Source of the DNA: an uncultured Eubacteriales bacterium
Lineage (GTDB): Bacteria; Bacillota; Clostridia; Peptostreptococcales; Anaerovoracaceae
DNA: 20,168 nucleotides
Assembly: GCA_900551415.1 (NCBI GenBank)
Contig: URWB01000032.1
Location: 1-20,168 of the forward strand
Direction of reading: 5' to 3'
Positions 1 through 7,485 of the stretch are shown piece after piece (the stretch's first letter is position 1; every line of letters begins with the position of its first letter). The translations under genes and the position numbers were made by a program. The notes beneath the pieces were generated by a model that was not told the origin of the DNA, searched no databases, and was given only the letters and a program-made list of their open reading frames with translations.

Positions 1-68
1 CTGAAATCTACGAAGGTACTTCCGAAGTTCAGAGAATGGTAATCGCTGGCAAGACATTCAAGAAATAA
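1..68 (+). CDS. Acyl-CoA dehydrogenase, C-terminal end (partial, 5' cut by window)
   Basis: Reading from base 3, the last 21 codons give EIYEGTSEVQRMVIAGKTFK plus a final lysine, ending at TAA 66-68. The YEGTSEVQRMVIA stretch is the conserved C-terminal signature of short-chain acyl-CoA dehydrogenases such as butyryl-CoA dehydrogenase. The gene stops 17 bases before etfB and is followed by etfA, the usual order for a dehydrogenase that passes electrons between acyl-CoA and its electron-transfer flavoprotein. The substrate chain length cannot be judged from this fragment. Family assignment is strong; specificity is unknown. Confidence 0.85.
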   Translation, partial: EIYEGTSEVQRMVIAGKTFKK

Positions 69-85
69 GGTAGGAGGAGAAAGAA

Positions 86-892
86 ATGGCATTTAAGATT
101 ATCGTATGCGCAAAGCAGGTTCCTGATACAAACGTTATCAAGATCAACCCTAAAACAGGTACATTGATCAGAGATGGTGTTCCATCGATCCTGAACCACG
201 ATGATAACAACGCGCTTGAAGAAGCATTAAAGATTAAGGATAAATATGATGACGTCACTGTTACTGTCATCTCCATGGGACCTCCGCAGGCTACAGACCT
301 TCTGTTCGAATGTATCGCAAAGGGTGCTGACGAAGGTATCCTGGTATCCGACAGAGCAGTCGGCGGTTCCGATACATGGGCTACTTCCAATACACTGGAA
401 GCTGCGATCAAGAAATGGGAAAAGGAAAACGGTCCTGCAGATCTGATTTTCGCAGGTCGTCAGGCGATCGACGGCGATACCGCGCAGGTAGGTCCGCAGA
501 TCGCAGAAAAGTTAGATCTTCCTCAGGTTACCTATGTGGAAGAATTCCACATTGATGACAATCTGCATGATATCACAGTAAAGAGACAGCTCGAAGACGG
601 TTATGAACTGATCGGCATCAAGACGCCTTGCATGCTGACTGCGATCAAGGAGCTCAACGATCCTAGATACATGAACATGAAGGGTATCTTCGGCGAAAAG
701 GACGTCAAGATCTGGAACGCAAAAGATATCGAAGTAGACCTGAACAAGGTTGGTCTGGAAGCTTCCCCGACAAACGTATTCAGATCTTTCACACCGGCTC
801 CGAAGGCTCCGGGTCAGGTTGTTGCAGGCGATACTGAAAACGAACAGGCTAAGAATCTCTTAGTACAGCTGAAAGGTAAGCACATCATCTAA
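86..892 (+). CDS. etfB: Electron transfer flavoprotein beta subunit
   Basis: 268 residues, normal length for EtfB. It begins MAFKIIVCAKQVPDTN, the typical EtfB start, and contains the family stretch AGRQAIDGDTAQVGPQIAE (about residues 122-140) that lines the nucleotide/FAD site. EtfB pairs with EtfA in the cytoplasm and shuttles electrons between acyl-CoA dehydrogenase and NADH/ferredoxin. A strong ribosome site (AGGAGGAG) lies 8 bases before the ATG. The gene sits between the dehydrogenase and etfA with short gaps and is surely co-transcribed. Because the partner EtfA has a ferredoxin domain and the neighbour is an acyl-CoA dehydrogenase, this may be a flavin-bifurcating Etf; that is inference from family knowledge. 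Confidence 0.97.
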   Translation: MAFKIIVCAKQVPDTNVIKINPKTGTLIRDGVPSILNHDDNNALEEALKIKDKYDDVTVTVISMGPPQATDLLFECIAKGADEGILVSDRAVGGSDTWATSNTLEAAIKKWEKENGPADLIFAGRQAIDGDTAQVGPQIAEKLDLPQVTYVEEFHIDDNLHDITVKRQLEDGYELIGIKTPCMLTAIKELNDPRYMNMKGIFGEKDVKIWNAKDIEVDLNKVGLEASPTNVFRSFTPAPKAPGQVVAGDTENEQAKNLLVQLKGKHII

Positions 893-912
893 TTAAGGAG
901 GAGGAAGACAAA

Positions 913-2196
913 ATGGCAATTAAGATTATTAAAGATAAATGTAAAGGCTGCACCCTTTGCGCAAAAGCCTGCCCGTTCGACGCGCTGAAGATCGAAAACA
1001 GACTCGCGATCGTAGACGAAGGCAAATGTACAAACTGTAACGCTTGTATCGCAAAGTGTAAGTTTGACGCAATCGAAGCTGCGCCGGAAGCAGAAAAGGT
1101 TGACCTTTCCGCTTACAAGCACATCTGGGTATTTGCAGAACAGAGACAGGGCAAGATCCAGAACGTCGCATTAGAGCTTCTCGGCGAAGGTAAGAAGCTG
1201 GCAAAGGATATCAGCGAGGATACACAGATCTGTGCAGTTCTGATCGGTGACGGCATCGACAATCTGGCACAGGAATGCTTCGAGTATGGTGCTGAAAAGG
1301 TTTACCTGGTGCAGGATCCGCTGCTGAAAAACTACACCACAGACGCTTACACCAAGGTTATGAAACAGCTGATCGATGAGTATAAGCCGGAGATCGTTCT
1401 TTACGGCGCAACGCACATCGGTCGTGACTTCGCACCGCGTATTGCAGCAAGATGCAACACCGGTCTGACCGCTGACTGTACACACCTTGACGTAAAGGTT
1501 TCCAAGTACATCGAATTCGCGAAAGCGAACACCACACTGGATACTTCCACATTAGACCCGAACGACCCGTCCACAGGCATCAAGCAGACACGTCCGGCAT
1601 TCGGCGGTAACCTGATGGCTACCATCATCTGTCCGAAGACCAGACCGCAGATGTCTACGGTAAGACCTGGGGTCATGCAGAAGCAGGAAAGACAGGCAGG
1701 CGCAACCGGCGAGATCATCAACGTAAAACCGGCTATCACAGCTGCTGACATCAGAATCGACATTAAGGACATCGTAAAATCCGCGAAGGAAATGGTATCC
1801 TTAACAGACGCTGACATCATCTGCTCCGGCGGACGTGGACTTGGCGATGCTTCCGGTTTTGAACTGATCAAGCAGTTCGCTGACAAGGTTGGCGGCGTAG
1901 TAGGCTCCTCCAGAGCGGCAGTTGATGCTGGCTGGATCGATCACTCCCACCAGGTAGGTCAGACAGGTACCACTGTTAAGCCGAAGATCTACTTCGCATG
2001 CGGTATCTCCGGCGCTATCCAGCACCTGGCAGGTATGCAGAACTCCGATTGCATCGTAGCGATCAACAAGGATGCTGACGCTCCGATCATGGAAATCGCA
2101 GACTACGCGATCGTAGGCGACCTGTACAAGGTAATCCCGGAAATCATCAAGGAATGGGACAACGCGGAAGCACTGTATGACGCAACCACGAAATAA
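913..2196 (+). CDS. etfA: Electron transfer flavoprotein alpha subunit with N-terminal 2[4Fe-4S] ferredoxin domain
   Basis: 427 residues, about 100 longer than classical EtfA because of an N-terminal bacterial-ferredoxin domain. Its two complete CxxCxxCxxxC motifs use Cys10, 13, 16, 20 and Cys39, 42, 45, 49. The EtfA body follows (about residues 68-425), with the FAD-binding C-terminal part showing GGRGLGDASGFE, SSRAAVDAGW, QVGQTG and GISGAIQHLAGM. This fused form is known from anaerobic Clostridia, for example CarE of the caffeyl-CoA reductase complex of Acetobacterium woodii, where Etf takes part in electron bifurcation. The start is set by AAGGAGGAGG upstream of ATG 913 and lies 20 bases after etfB. 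A terminator follows the stop, closing the operon. Confidence 0.97.
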   Translation: MAIKIIKDKCKGCTLCAKACPFDALKIENRLAIVDEGKCTNCNACIAKCKFDAIEAAPEAEKVDLSAYKHIWVFAEQRQGKIQNVALELLGEGKKLAKDISEDTQICAVLIGDGIDNLAQECFEYGAEKVYLVQDPLLKNYTTDAYTKVMKQLIDEYKPEIVLYGATHIGRDFAPRIAARCNTGLTADCTHLDVKVSKYIEFAKANTTLDTSTLDPNDPSTGIKQTRPAFGGNLMATIICPKTRPQMSTVRPGVMQKQERQAGATGEIINVKPAITAADIRIDIKDIVKSAKEMVSLTDADIICSGGRGLGDASGFELIKQFADKVGGVVGSSRAAVDAGWIDHSHQVGQTGTTVKPKIYFACGISGAIQHLAGMQNSDCIVAINKDADAPIMEIADYAIVGDLYKVIPEIIKEWDNAEALYDATTK

Positions 2197-2215
2197 CGAA
2201 ACTTTCGTTTGTATG

Positions 2216-2245
2216 AAAAATGGCTCCAATCGGAGCCATTTTTTT
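2216..2245 (+). terminator. Rho-independent terminator after etfA
   Basis: Perfect stem TGGCTCC / GGAGCCA with an AATC loop, preceded by five A and followed by seven T. It lies 20 bases after the etfA stop and ends the dehydrogenase-etfBA operon. Confidence 0.9.
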
Positions 2246-2303
2246 CTGCAGTGAAAAAGTGCTTCATGGCCGCCAAAAAGCTTGCAAACAGCGGTTTTCT
2301 GCA

Positions 2304-2537
2304 TCTAAACCTTTCGGTTTAGACTAAAATAATATGTAGAATTTGTTAAAAACTAAACCTATGGGTAATGGAATTGCAAAGCGGGATTTTGTAAGATAAT
2401 CTACGCAGGCACAAGAAAGAAATCGAAAACGATGAGAGGCAGGGATACCTCATCGGCAGCAGATTCTTCCGCATGGTGCGTGCTGAACTTTTTTTCTTTT
2501 ATTTATGCGGGAAGATCACATGAAAAAATGTTCCCGC
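2304..2537 (+). promoter_or_regulatory. Hairpin-rich leader of the nhaC gene (possible attenuator or riboswitch)
   Basis: The 318-base space between the etfA terminator and nhaC holds no gene I can support, but it is structured. An 8-bp perfect hairpin TCTAAACC / GGTTTAGA with a TTTC loop lies at 2304-2323, and CTAAACC recurs at 2353-2359. A second hairpin CGATGAG / CTCATCG spans 2430-2455. A third, CAGCA / TGCTG with an inner CGCA / TGCG stem (2457-2485), is followed at once by a T-rich run (2489-2500), so it looks like an intrinsic terminator inside the leader. A fourth, GCGGGAA / TTCCCGC, at 2507-2537 sits 12 bases before the ribosome site AGGAGGT. Possible but weak promoters: TTGTTA-17-TAATGG (2343-2371), or GATAAT at 2395-2400. 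I recognise no named riboswitch. Confidence 0.4.
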
Positions 2538-2563
2538 GAAGATTTAATTAGGAGGTCTTTATT

Positions 2564-4054
2564 ATGGGTAAAAAGATTCCGTTTTGGCAATGCATTCTAG
2601 TCATGCTTGTCATGGTCGCGACCCTGTACTGGTCCATTGTAAAGGACGCGGGCGAAAAACCACATATTGCACTGATGATTTCTGCTTTATTCGCAGGCTT
2701 CATTGCTTGTTCCAATGGATGGAAATGGGCATATTTGGAGCAAGGAATGATCGCAGCAATCCAAAGATCTATGCAGGCTTGTCTGATTCTTGCTGTATTG
2801 GGTGCGATCATCGCGTCCTGGATGGCAGCAGGTACAATCCCAACCATGATGTACTATGGGATTAAGATCATCAACCCTAAAATTTTCTTAGTTACCGCTT
2901 GTCTGCTGTGCAGCATCGTATCCCTTGCGACCGGTTCTTCCTGGTCCACTGCAGGCTCCATGGGTGTAGCGCTGATGGGTGTCGGTGCAGCATTGGGATT
3001 CCCACCGGCTATGACGGCAGGTGCGATCGTATCCGGTGCGTACTTCGGCGACAAGATGTCCCCGTTGTCCGATACGACCAACCTTGCTCCGGCAATGGCA
3101 GGCGCATCTCTGTTCAAACACATCAAGCACATGATCTACACGACAGGCACATCTTTGATCATCGCGTTGATCGCATACGCAATCATGGGCTTTATGTTCG
3201 CTTCCAACAATGAGGCGGATCTGAGCACGATGGACATGATCCTTGGATTCATCAAAGAAGCGTCCATTGTTAATCCGCTGACGCTTCTTCCGCCGCTGTT
3301 CGTTATCGTGGCAGTAGCCTTAAAACTTCCGGCAATCCCGGCGTTGGTTGTTGCGGCTCTTATGGGTATTCCGTTCTTCTTTATGAACAGTGCATTCATC
3401 GAAAAAGCAATGGGCGATCCGATGACGCACAACATCTTCAATATCCTAGACTACGGTATCTCACTTGGAAATGTGCCGGATGATGCATCTCTGATCATTC
3501 AGAAATTATCCTCACTGTTATCCGCAAGCGGACTTATCGGTATGTTCGATACGATTGCGATCATTCTTGCGGCAATGTGTTTCGGCGGTATTCTAGATGT
3601 AACCGGCATGATGGCACAGTTTGCGGAAAAGATTCTGACTATTGCGAAGGGCAGAGGCGGATTGGTTCTGGCTACAGAATTAATGTCCCTGATCACCAAT
3701 GCAATCTGCTGCGACCAATACTTATCGCTGGTACTTCCGGGCAGAATGTTTAAGGAAAAATTTGAAGATATGCGTCTTCGTCCGGAGAATCTTTCCAGAT
3801 GTCTGGAAGACTGCGGAACGATCACATCAAACTTCTTCCCTTGGAACACCTGCGGCGCAACCATGAGAAAATTCCTCGGCATCGACTCTTCCTATATTCC
3901 GTACGCGATCTTGAATTGGCTGAATCCGGTCGTTTCCATTTTCTTCGGATACACCGGTATCACCATGACGAAGATGACAGAAGAAGAATACCAACATCTT
4001 TTGAAGGTAAGAGAAGAAGAAAAAGCTGTAGCATTAGCGGCGATGGAGGCTTAA
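2564..4054 (+). CDS. NhaC-family Na+/H+ antiporter-like membrane transporter
   Basis: 496 residues with about 11-12 hydrophobic segments spread over the whole length. The NhaC signature region is clear around residues 125-175: ATGSSWSTAGSMGVALMGVG, then GAIVSGAYFGDKMSPLSDTTNLAP, where the polar GDKMSPLSDT stretch is the family's conserved intramembrane motif. NhaC proteins exchange Na+ for H+ in the cytoplasmic membrane, but many clostridial members probably carry organic anions or amino acids with Na+ or H+, so the substrate is uncertain. The start is fixed by AGGAGGT seven bases upstream of ATG. The gene is monocistronic: a terminator-like leader precedes it and a strong terminator follows. 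It precedes a regulator and an amidohydrolase, which may mean a shared role. Confidence 0.92.
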   Translation: MGKKIPFWQCILVMLVMVATLYWSIVKDAGEKPHIALMISALFAGFIACSNGWKWAYLEQGMIAAIQRSMQACLILAVLGAIIASWMAAGTIPTMMYYGIKIINPKIFLVTACLLCSIVSLATGSSWSTAGSMGVALMGVGAALGFPPAMTAGAIVSGAYFGDKMSPLSDTTNLAPAMAGASLFKHIKHMIYTTGTSLIIALIAYAIMGFMFASNNEADLSTMDMILGFIKEASIVNPLTLLPPLFVIVAVALKLPAIPALVVAALMGIPFFFMNSAFIEKAMGDPMTHNIFNILDYGISLGNVPDDASLIIQKLSSLLSASGLIGMFDTIAIILAAMCFGGILDVTGMMAQFAEKILTIAKGRGGLVLATELMSLITNAICCDQYLSLVLPGRMFKEKFEDMRLRPENLSRCLEDCGTITSNFFPWNTCGATMRKFLGIDSSYIPYAILNWLNPVVSIFFGYTGITMTKMTEEEYQHLLKVREEEKAVALAAMEA

Positions 4055-4142
4055 GCCGATTGCACCTCGCACAAAAGCAAGTCTAAAACGATAGGTCGGA
4101 CGATAAAAGTCCTTCTTATATAAAGTTAAATAAAATAAAGGT

Positions 4143-4172
4143 CAAAATGCCGGACATTGATCCGGCATTTTG
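4143..4172 (+). terminator. Terminator after nhaC, likely bidirectional
   Basis: A perfect 12-bp inverted repeat, CAAAATGCCGGA / TCCGGCATTTTG, around the loop CATTGA. The four A and four T at the base are part of the stem, so it can terminate from either side. It separates nhaC from the next transcription unit. Confidence 0.8.
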
Positions 4173-4195
4173 ATTGGGAGAAAGAAAAAACGCGG

Positions 4196-4224
4196 TTGCG
4201 GGGTCTTGGGAGTTGTGCTAAGAT
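4196..4224 (+). promoter_or_regulatory. Sigma-A-type promoter for the 7TM-LuxR / M20 / MerR unit
   Basis: TTGCGG (4196-4201), 17-base spacer, TAAGAT (4219-4224), placed directly after the terminator and 18 bases before the start codon. A ribosome site (AGAGGTG) lies just before ATG 4243. The predicted leader would be only about 12 bases. Confidence 0.55.
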
Positions 4225-4242
4225 AAAGATAGAGGTGAAAAA

Positions 4243-5184
4243 ATGCAGCATATTGTTTTTTTTATGAATATTTTGATGATATCTCTTGCAGTCGTTCCGC
4301 TGGTCCTGCTTTTTGCACGTACACAAAGTTTAAAAGGGATGGGGATGCTTTTTCAAAGACTTAAGGTCTTTTTGATCATACTTGTCCTTGTAGCCCTGTT
4401 CAATGTCGTGCTTTGTTATGATTATGAAATAGCAGACCTGCATTTGGATGAACTGGCTTATCAGTTTGGATGGGAGCTGCTCTGCTTCCTCAAAGTATCG
4501 GCATGTTTGGCGATTCTCTGTTGCATTTGCCAAAATCGGATCGGAGATCTGTTTGATAAGGTGAACCGTTACTTCTTATTTATCTACGGGACCGCATGGG
4601 TGATTTCCACGTTTATAGCGCCGGAACATTACTGGGAAGTCATTGAAATCTTTGACAATATCGTGATCGCACTCTGTCTGCTTGGGGCAGTAGCGTGTCT
4701 GATCGCTCTGGTGCAAAAGACGAGCCGCAGCAGGATCGCGGTGCTCTACGCTGTCTTGGTCGCGCTCCTGAACGCACTTTCTTACAGCATAGATGTTGTG
4801 ACACTTGGACCGGACATTATCGCGAATAACCTCTATATCTTCACTTGGATTGGGATCGCGGTATCGACGTTCTTATACCTTTTATATGAATTGAATACAC
4901 AGAGAAAATTACCGCAAGCAGAAGACCCAAAACAACCAGTGTTTGATTTTGAGTCCGCATACGATGAGATTAAAAAAAAGTATGGACTCACCTTACGGGA
5001 GGAAGACATTCTGCGTGAGCTTTATTTGGGTAAAAGCAATTCCCAGATCGCAGGGGATCTGAATATCAGTGAGGCGACCGTCAAAGCACATATCCACAAT
5101 CTGCTCAGCAAAATGGATGCCGCCAGCCGAGTGGAAGTCATTTTGACCGTACAAAAGAAAGTAATGGGAACAACGACAGAATGA
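4243..5184 (+). CDS. Membrane-bound LuxR-family regulator (7TM sensor plus C-terminal HTH)
   Basis: 313 residues. The first 220 contain about seven hydrophobic segments (roughly 3-25, 39-57, 75-97, 109-125, 135-157, 164-188, 195-218). After a polar linker, residues 250-303 form a LuxR/GerE helix-turn-helix: LTLREEDILRELYLGKSNSQ, then IAGDLNISEATVKAHIHNLLSKM. There is no receiver or kinase domain, so the protein probably senses something in or across the membrane and binds DNA directly; that is inference. Start ATG 4243 has AGAGGTG upstream and its own promoter. It is followed after 53 bases by an M20 amidohydrolase and then a MerR gene, probably as one operon, and lies just downstream of nhaC. 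Targets could be nhaC, the M20 genes or itself. Confidence 0.85.
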   Translation: MQHIVFFMNILMISLAVVPLVLLFARTQSLKGMGMLFQRLKVFLIILVLVALFNVVLCYDYEIADLHLDELAYQFGWELLCFLKVSACLAILCCICQNRIGDLFDKVNRYFLFIYGTAWVISTFIAPEHYWEVIEIFDNIVIALCLLGAVACLIALVQKTSRSRIAVLYAVLVALLNALSYSIDVVTLGPDIIANNLYIFTWIGIAVSTFLYLLYELNTQRKLPQAEDPKQPVFDFESAYDEIKKKYGLTLREEDILRELYLGKSNSQIAGDLNISEATVKAHIHNLLSKMDAASRVEVILTVQKKVMGTTTE

Positions 5185-5237
5185 ACTGCAGTTTTGAGAG
5201 AACAGAGATGAGAAGCAAAGATGAGGAGGAACACAGG

Positions 5238-6434
5238 ATGACAGAGCGGGAAAGAGTGATTCAGATTGTAGATGCGTTGGCACCGGAATTAAAAACACTG
5301 GCATTAAATATTCACGATAATCCGGAGCTGGGATTGCAGGAGTTTAAAGCCTGCGCGTGGCAGAAGGAACTGCTCGTGAAATACGGCTTTCAAATTGAGG
5401 ATGATTTCTGCAATTTGGAAACCGCCTATAAGGCAGTGTATAAAGGCAAAAAACAGGGACCGAAGATCGCATTTCTCGCCGAATACGATGCGCTGCCGGG
5501 GTTAGGACACGGCTGCGGACACAATCTGATCGCGATGGTTGCGGTCGGCTGCGGGATTGCCTGCCGGGAATTCGCAGACGAGTACGGCGCGGAGATTGAT
5601 GTGATCGGAACGCCGGCAGAGGAAACCGCCGGTACGAAGGTACCGATGAGCGCGATGGGAGTATTTAAGGATTATGACGCAGTTATGATGGCACATCCCG
5701 CGTTCGCCAATGCTGAATCGATGAATACCATCGCTATGGACGCTTACAAAATCGAGTTTTTTGGCAAACCGGCACATGCCGCAAGCGCGCCGCATGAGGG
5801 AATCAACGCGTTGGACGCGATGATCAATTTTTTCAATCTCATCAACGCCATGAGGCAGGAGACCAAACCGGATGCTCGTATCCACGGCGTCATCACCGAC
5901 GGCGGCAAGGCGGCGAATATCATTCCGGACTATACCGCCGCAAGTTTTTACATCCGCTCCAATCACGTGGCGGACGTAAAGCAGTTGGCGGAACGTGTGC
6001 GTAACTGCGCGGCCGGCGCGGCGCTGGCGACCGGCTGTACCTACCGGATGGAATATAACGAAGAAAACTTTAAGGATACCGTGAGAAATCACGTACTCAA
6101 TGATTTGGCAGCGGACTTCCTCGATTCGTTTACCGATACACCGCTGATCCGACTGGGTGATACCTATATCCCAGGATCTTCTGATATAGGAGATGTCAGC
6201 TATGAGGCACCGGCGGTACAGATGCAGTTCAAAATCGGGGATTATCCGAATCCGATGGGCGGCGCACATACACCGGAGATGACAGCAGCGGCGGGATCTG
6301 AATACGGTATGAACAATGGACTGAACTTTGTCAAAGGACTGGTGATGACGGCTATTGAACTGATGAAAAAGCCGGAGCTGGTCGCGGCGATCAAAGAGGA
6401 ATTCAGCCACGTAGGCGACGAACCGCAGATGTAG
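5238..6434 (+). CDS. M20-family amidohydrolase/peptidase, copy 1
   Basis: 398 residues, cytoplasmic (no signal peptide). It has all expected M20 metal ligands: GHGCGHN at 90-96 (Cys93, His95), the catalytic AEET pair (Glu128/129), His153 in AHPA, and His344 in GGAHTPEM. This Cys-containing arrangement is that of the M20D amidohydrolases (AbgB, N-acyl-amino-acid and PM20D2-like enzymes), which cleave an amide bond of N-acyl amino acids or dipeptides; the substrate is unknown. The start at MTERE is chosen because GAGGAGGA lies seven bases upstream and it aligns with copy 2; a longer frame from 5181 would overlap the LuxR gene and read through that ribosome site. Bases 5319-5875 are identical to copy 2 at 9108-9664, while the flanks differ. 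Confidence 0.92.
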   Translation: MTERERVIQIVDALAPELKTLALNIHDNPELGLQEFKACAWQKELLVKYGFQIEDDFCNLETAYKAVYKGKKQGPKIAFLAEYDALPGLGHGCGHNLIAMVAVGCGIACREFADEYGAEIDVIGTPAEETAGTKVPMSAMGVFKDYDAVMMAHPAFANAESMNTIAMDAYKIEFFGKPAHAASAPHEGINALDAMINFFNLINAMRQETKPDARIHGVITDGGKAANIIPDYTAASFYIRSNHVADVKQLAERVRNCAAGAALATGCTYRMEYNEENFKDTVRNHVLNDLAADFLDSFTDTPLIRLGDTYIPGSSDIGDVSYEAPAVQMQFKIGDYPNPMGGAHTPEMTAAAGSEYGMNNGLNFVKGLVMTAIELMKKPELVAAIKEEFSHVGDEPQM

Positions 6435-6461
6435 CAGGATCACGCAGAAAGAATCAGGAAG

Positions 6462-7340
6462 ATGAAATATCAGGTAAAAGACTACTATGTAAAAGAACTT
6501 GCGGACTATTACGGAATATCGGCACAGGCTGTGCGGCTTTACGATAAAAAGGGTCTGCTGCCGTCGGATAAGAATGAAGTCAACGGCTATCGGACCTATA
6601 CACGGGAAGATGTGGTCACGATGGACTATATCTGCCGTTTGAAAAAAATGCACTTTTCACTGGAGGAGATCCGGTGCATCATGAACGAAGAGCCGCTGGA
6701 ACAGGTCGCCGAAATGGCAGCCGAGCAGCAGCGGCGGCTGGAGGAAGAAGTTCGGGAACTGCAGCATTTGATCGGTTATTTAGCGGATTATCATGAGAAA
6801 CTCGAGCAAGTGCTGGCATACGAAAAAAACCGAGAGGAAGAACAGACGGCCAAGATCGAAATTGTCGATGCTCCGCCTTTTGTCATCCGAGAGATCACCA
6901 CGAATATGGACGAGGCGATGGAGAGCTTTCGCAGGTTGGATTCCAATCTGATCCCGTTTTTGACGGTGGAGACTGCGGCGGAAGAAGCAAAAGCCTGCAT
7001 GGAGAAAGAAAAGATCGGGGCCTTTTTCACCAATCGGGAAAACCGCATGAACGGCGACTACAAACTTTCTCTGATCGACGAGAAAAACCTCAGTGCCGCA
7101 CCGGATTTTGACTTTGAAACCTTTCGGGTCATCGCCCCGTGTACTGCACTTTATACGGTCGTGCGCATCGCGACCAACAAAGATTACGACCGGGTGGAAG
7201 AGATCTTTGATTTCCTGCGCGAAGAGCGTTATGAGATCTGCGGAAACGTGCTGGCACGCACGATCGCCAACTGCTACTGCGACAGAGAAAGCACCGAATA
7301 TGTTGAAATCTGGGCTCCTGTTAAAAAGCAGGAAGAATAG
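6462..7340 (+). CDS. MerR-family regulator with GyrI-like effector domain
   Basis: 292 residues. The N-terminal winged helix-turn-helix (about 8-80) shows VKELADYYGISAQAVRLYDK and KGLLPSDKNEVNGYRTYTR. A charged helix (about 85-125, EQQRRLEEEVRELQ) should form the antiparallel dimer coiled coil. Residues 130-290 resemble a GyrI-like small-molecule-binding domain, as in BmrR-type multidrug sensors, ending EYVEIWAPVKK. It follows the M20 gene by 27 bases with a modest ribosome site (AGGAAG), so it is probably co-transcribed. A terminator follows, and right behind it lies a promoter with a 19-bp spacer and a centred dyad, the classic MerR target. I infer that it controls the DUF5058-like/M20 operon in response to a ligand, perhaps that operon's substrate. 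Confidence 0.93.
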   Translation: MKYQVKDYYVKELADYYGISAQAVRLYDKKGLLPSDKNEVNGYRTYTREDVVTMDYICRLKKMHFSLEEIRCIMNEEPLEQVAEMAAEQQRRLEEEVRELQHLIGYLADYHEKLEQVLAYEKNREEEQTAKIEIVDAPPFVIREITTNMDEAMESFRRLDSNLIPFLTVETAAEEAKACMEKEKIGAFFTNRENRMNGDYKLSLIDEKNLSAAPDFDFETFRVIAPCTALYTVVRIATNKDYDRVEEIFDFLREERYEICGNVLARTIANCYCDRESTEYVEIWAPVKKQEE

Positions 7341-7361
7341 GAAAAAATAAAATTATGAACG

Positions 7362-7390
7362 AACTCTGCCTTTTCGCAGAGTTTTTTCTT
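7362..7390 (+). terminator. Rho-independent terminator after the MerR gene
   Basis: Perfect stem AACTCTGC / GCAGAGTT with loop CTTTTC and a T-rich tail. The tail runs directly into the -35 element of the next promoter (TTGACC at 7389). Confidence 0.88.
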
Positions 7391-7419
7391 GACCTTATAC
7401 CAAGTGCAAGGATTAAAAT
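7389..7419 (+). promoter_or_regulatory. MerR-type promoter and operator for the DUF5058-like operon
   Basis: TTGACC (7389-7394) and TAAAAT (7414-7419) are separated by 19 bases instead of 17. The interval holds a dyad CCTTATAC-CAA-GTGCAAGG (7393-7411), whose arms match at six of eight positions. A stretched spacer with a centred operator is the established architecture of MerR-family activated promoters, where the regulator untwists the DNA to align the elements. A MerR/GyrI-like gene ends 49 bases upstream. The elements are read directly; the pairing with that regulator is inference. Confidence 0.7.
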
Positions 7420-7438
7420 AAAGTAAAGAAACCATTAT

Positions 7439-7465
7439 CGCTCCGATACAGAACCTGCCGGAGCG
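7439..7465 (+). repeat. Hairpin in the 5' leader of the DUF5058-like gene
   Basis: Perfect 7-bp inverted repeat CGCTCCG / CGGAGCG with a 13-base loop, just ahead of the ribosome site (AAAGGA at about 7471). It may protect the message or influence ribosome access. Confidence 0.4.
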
Positions 7466-7485
7466 GAAAGAAAGGATGAAGAAAT

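Noticed and set aside
5181..5237. Upstream ATG 5181 as the start of M20 copy 1
   Set aside because: It overlaps the LuxR stop, translates the GAGGAGGA ribosome site, and the extra residues are absent from copy 2.
5502..6653. A 383-codon minus-strand frame across the first M20 gene (and a shorter one at 9291-9674)
   Set aside because: It mirrors the high-quality M20 coding frame, has a composition typical of antisense shadow frames (many His, Arg, Cys) and no ribosome site; the same shadow appears in both copies because the DNA is identical.
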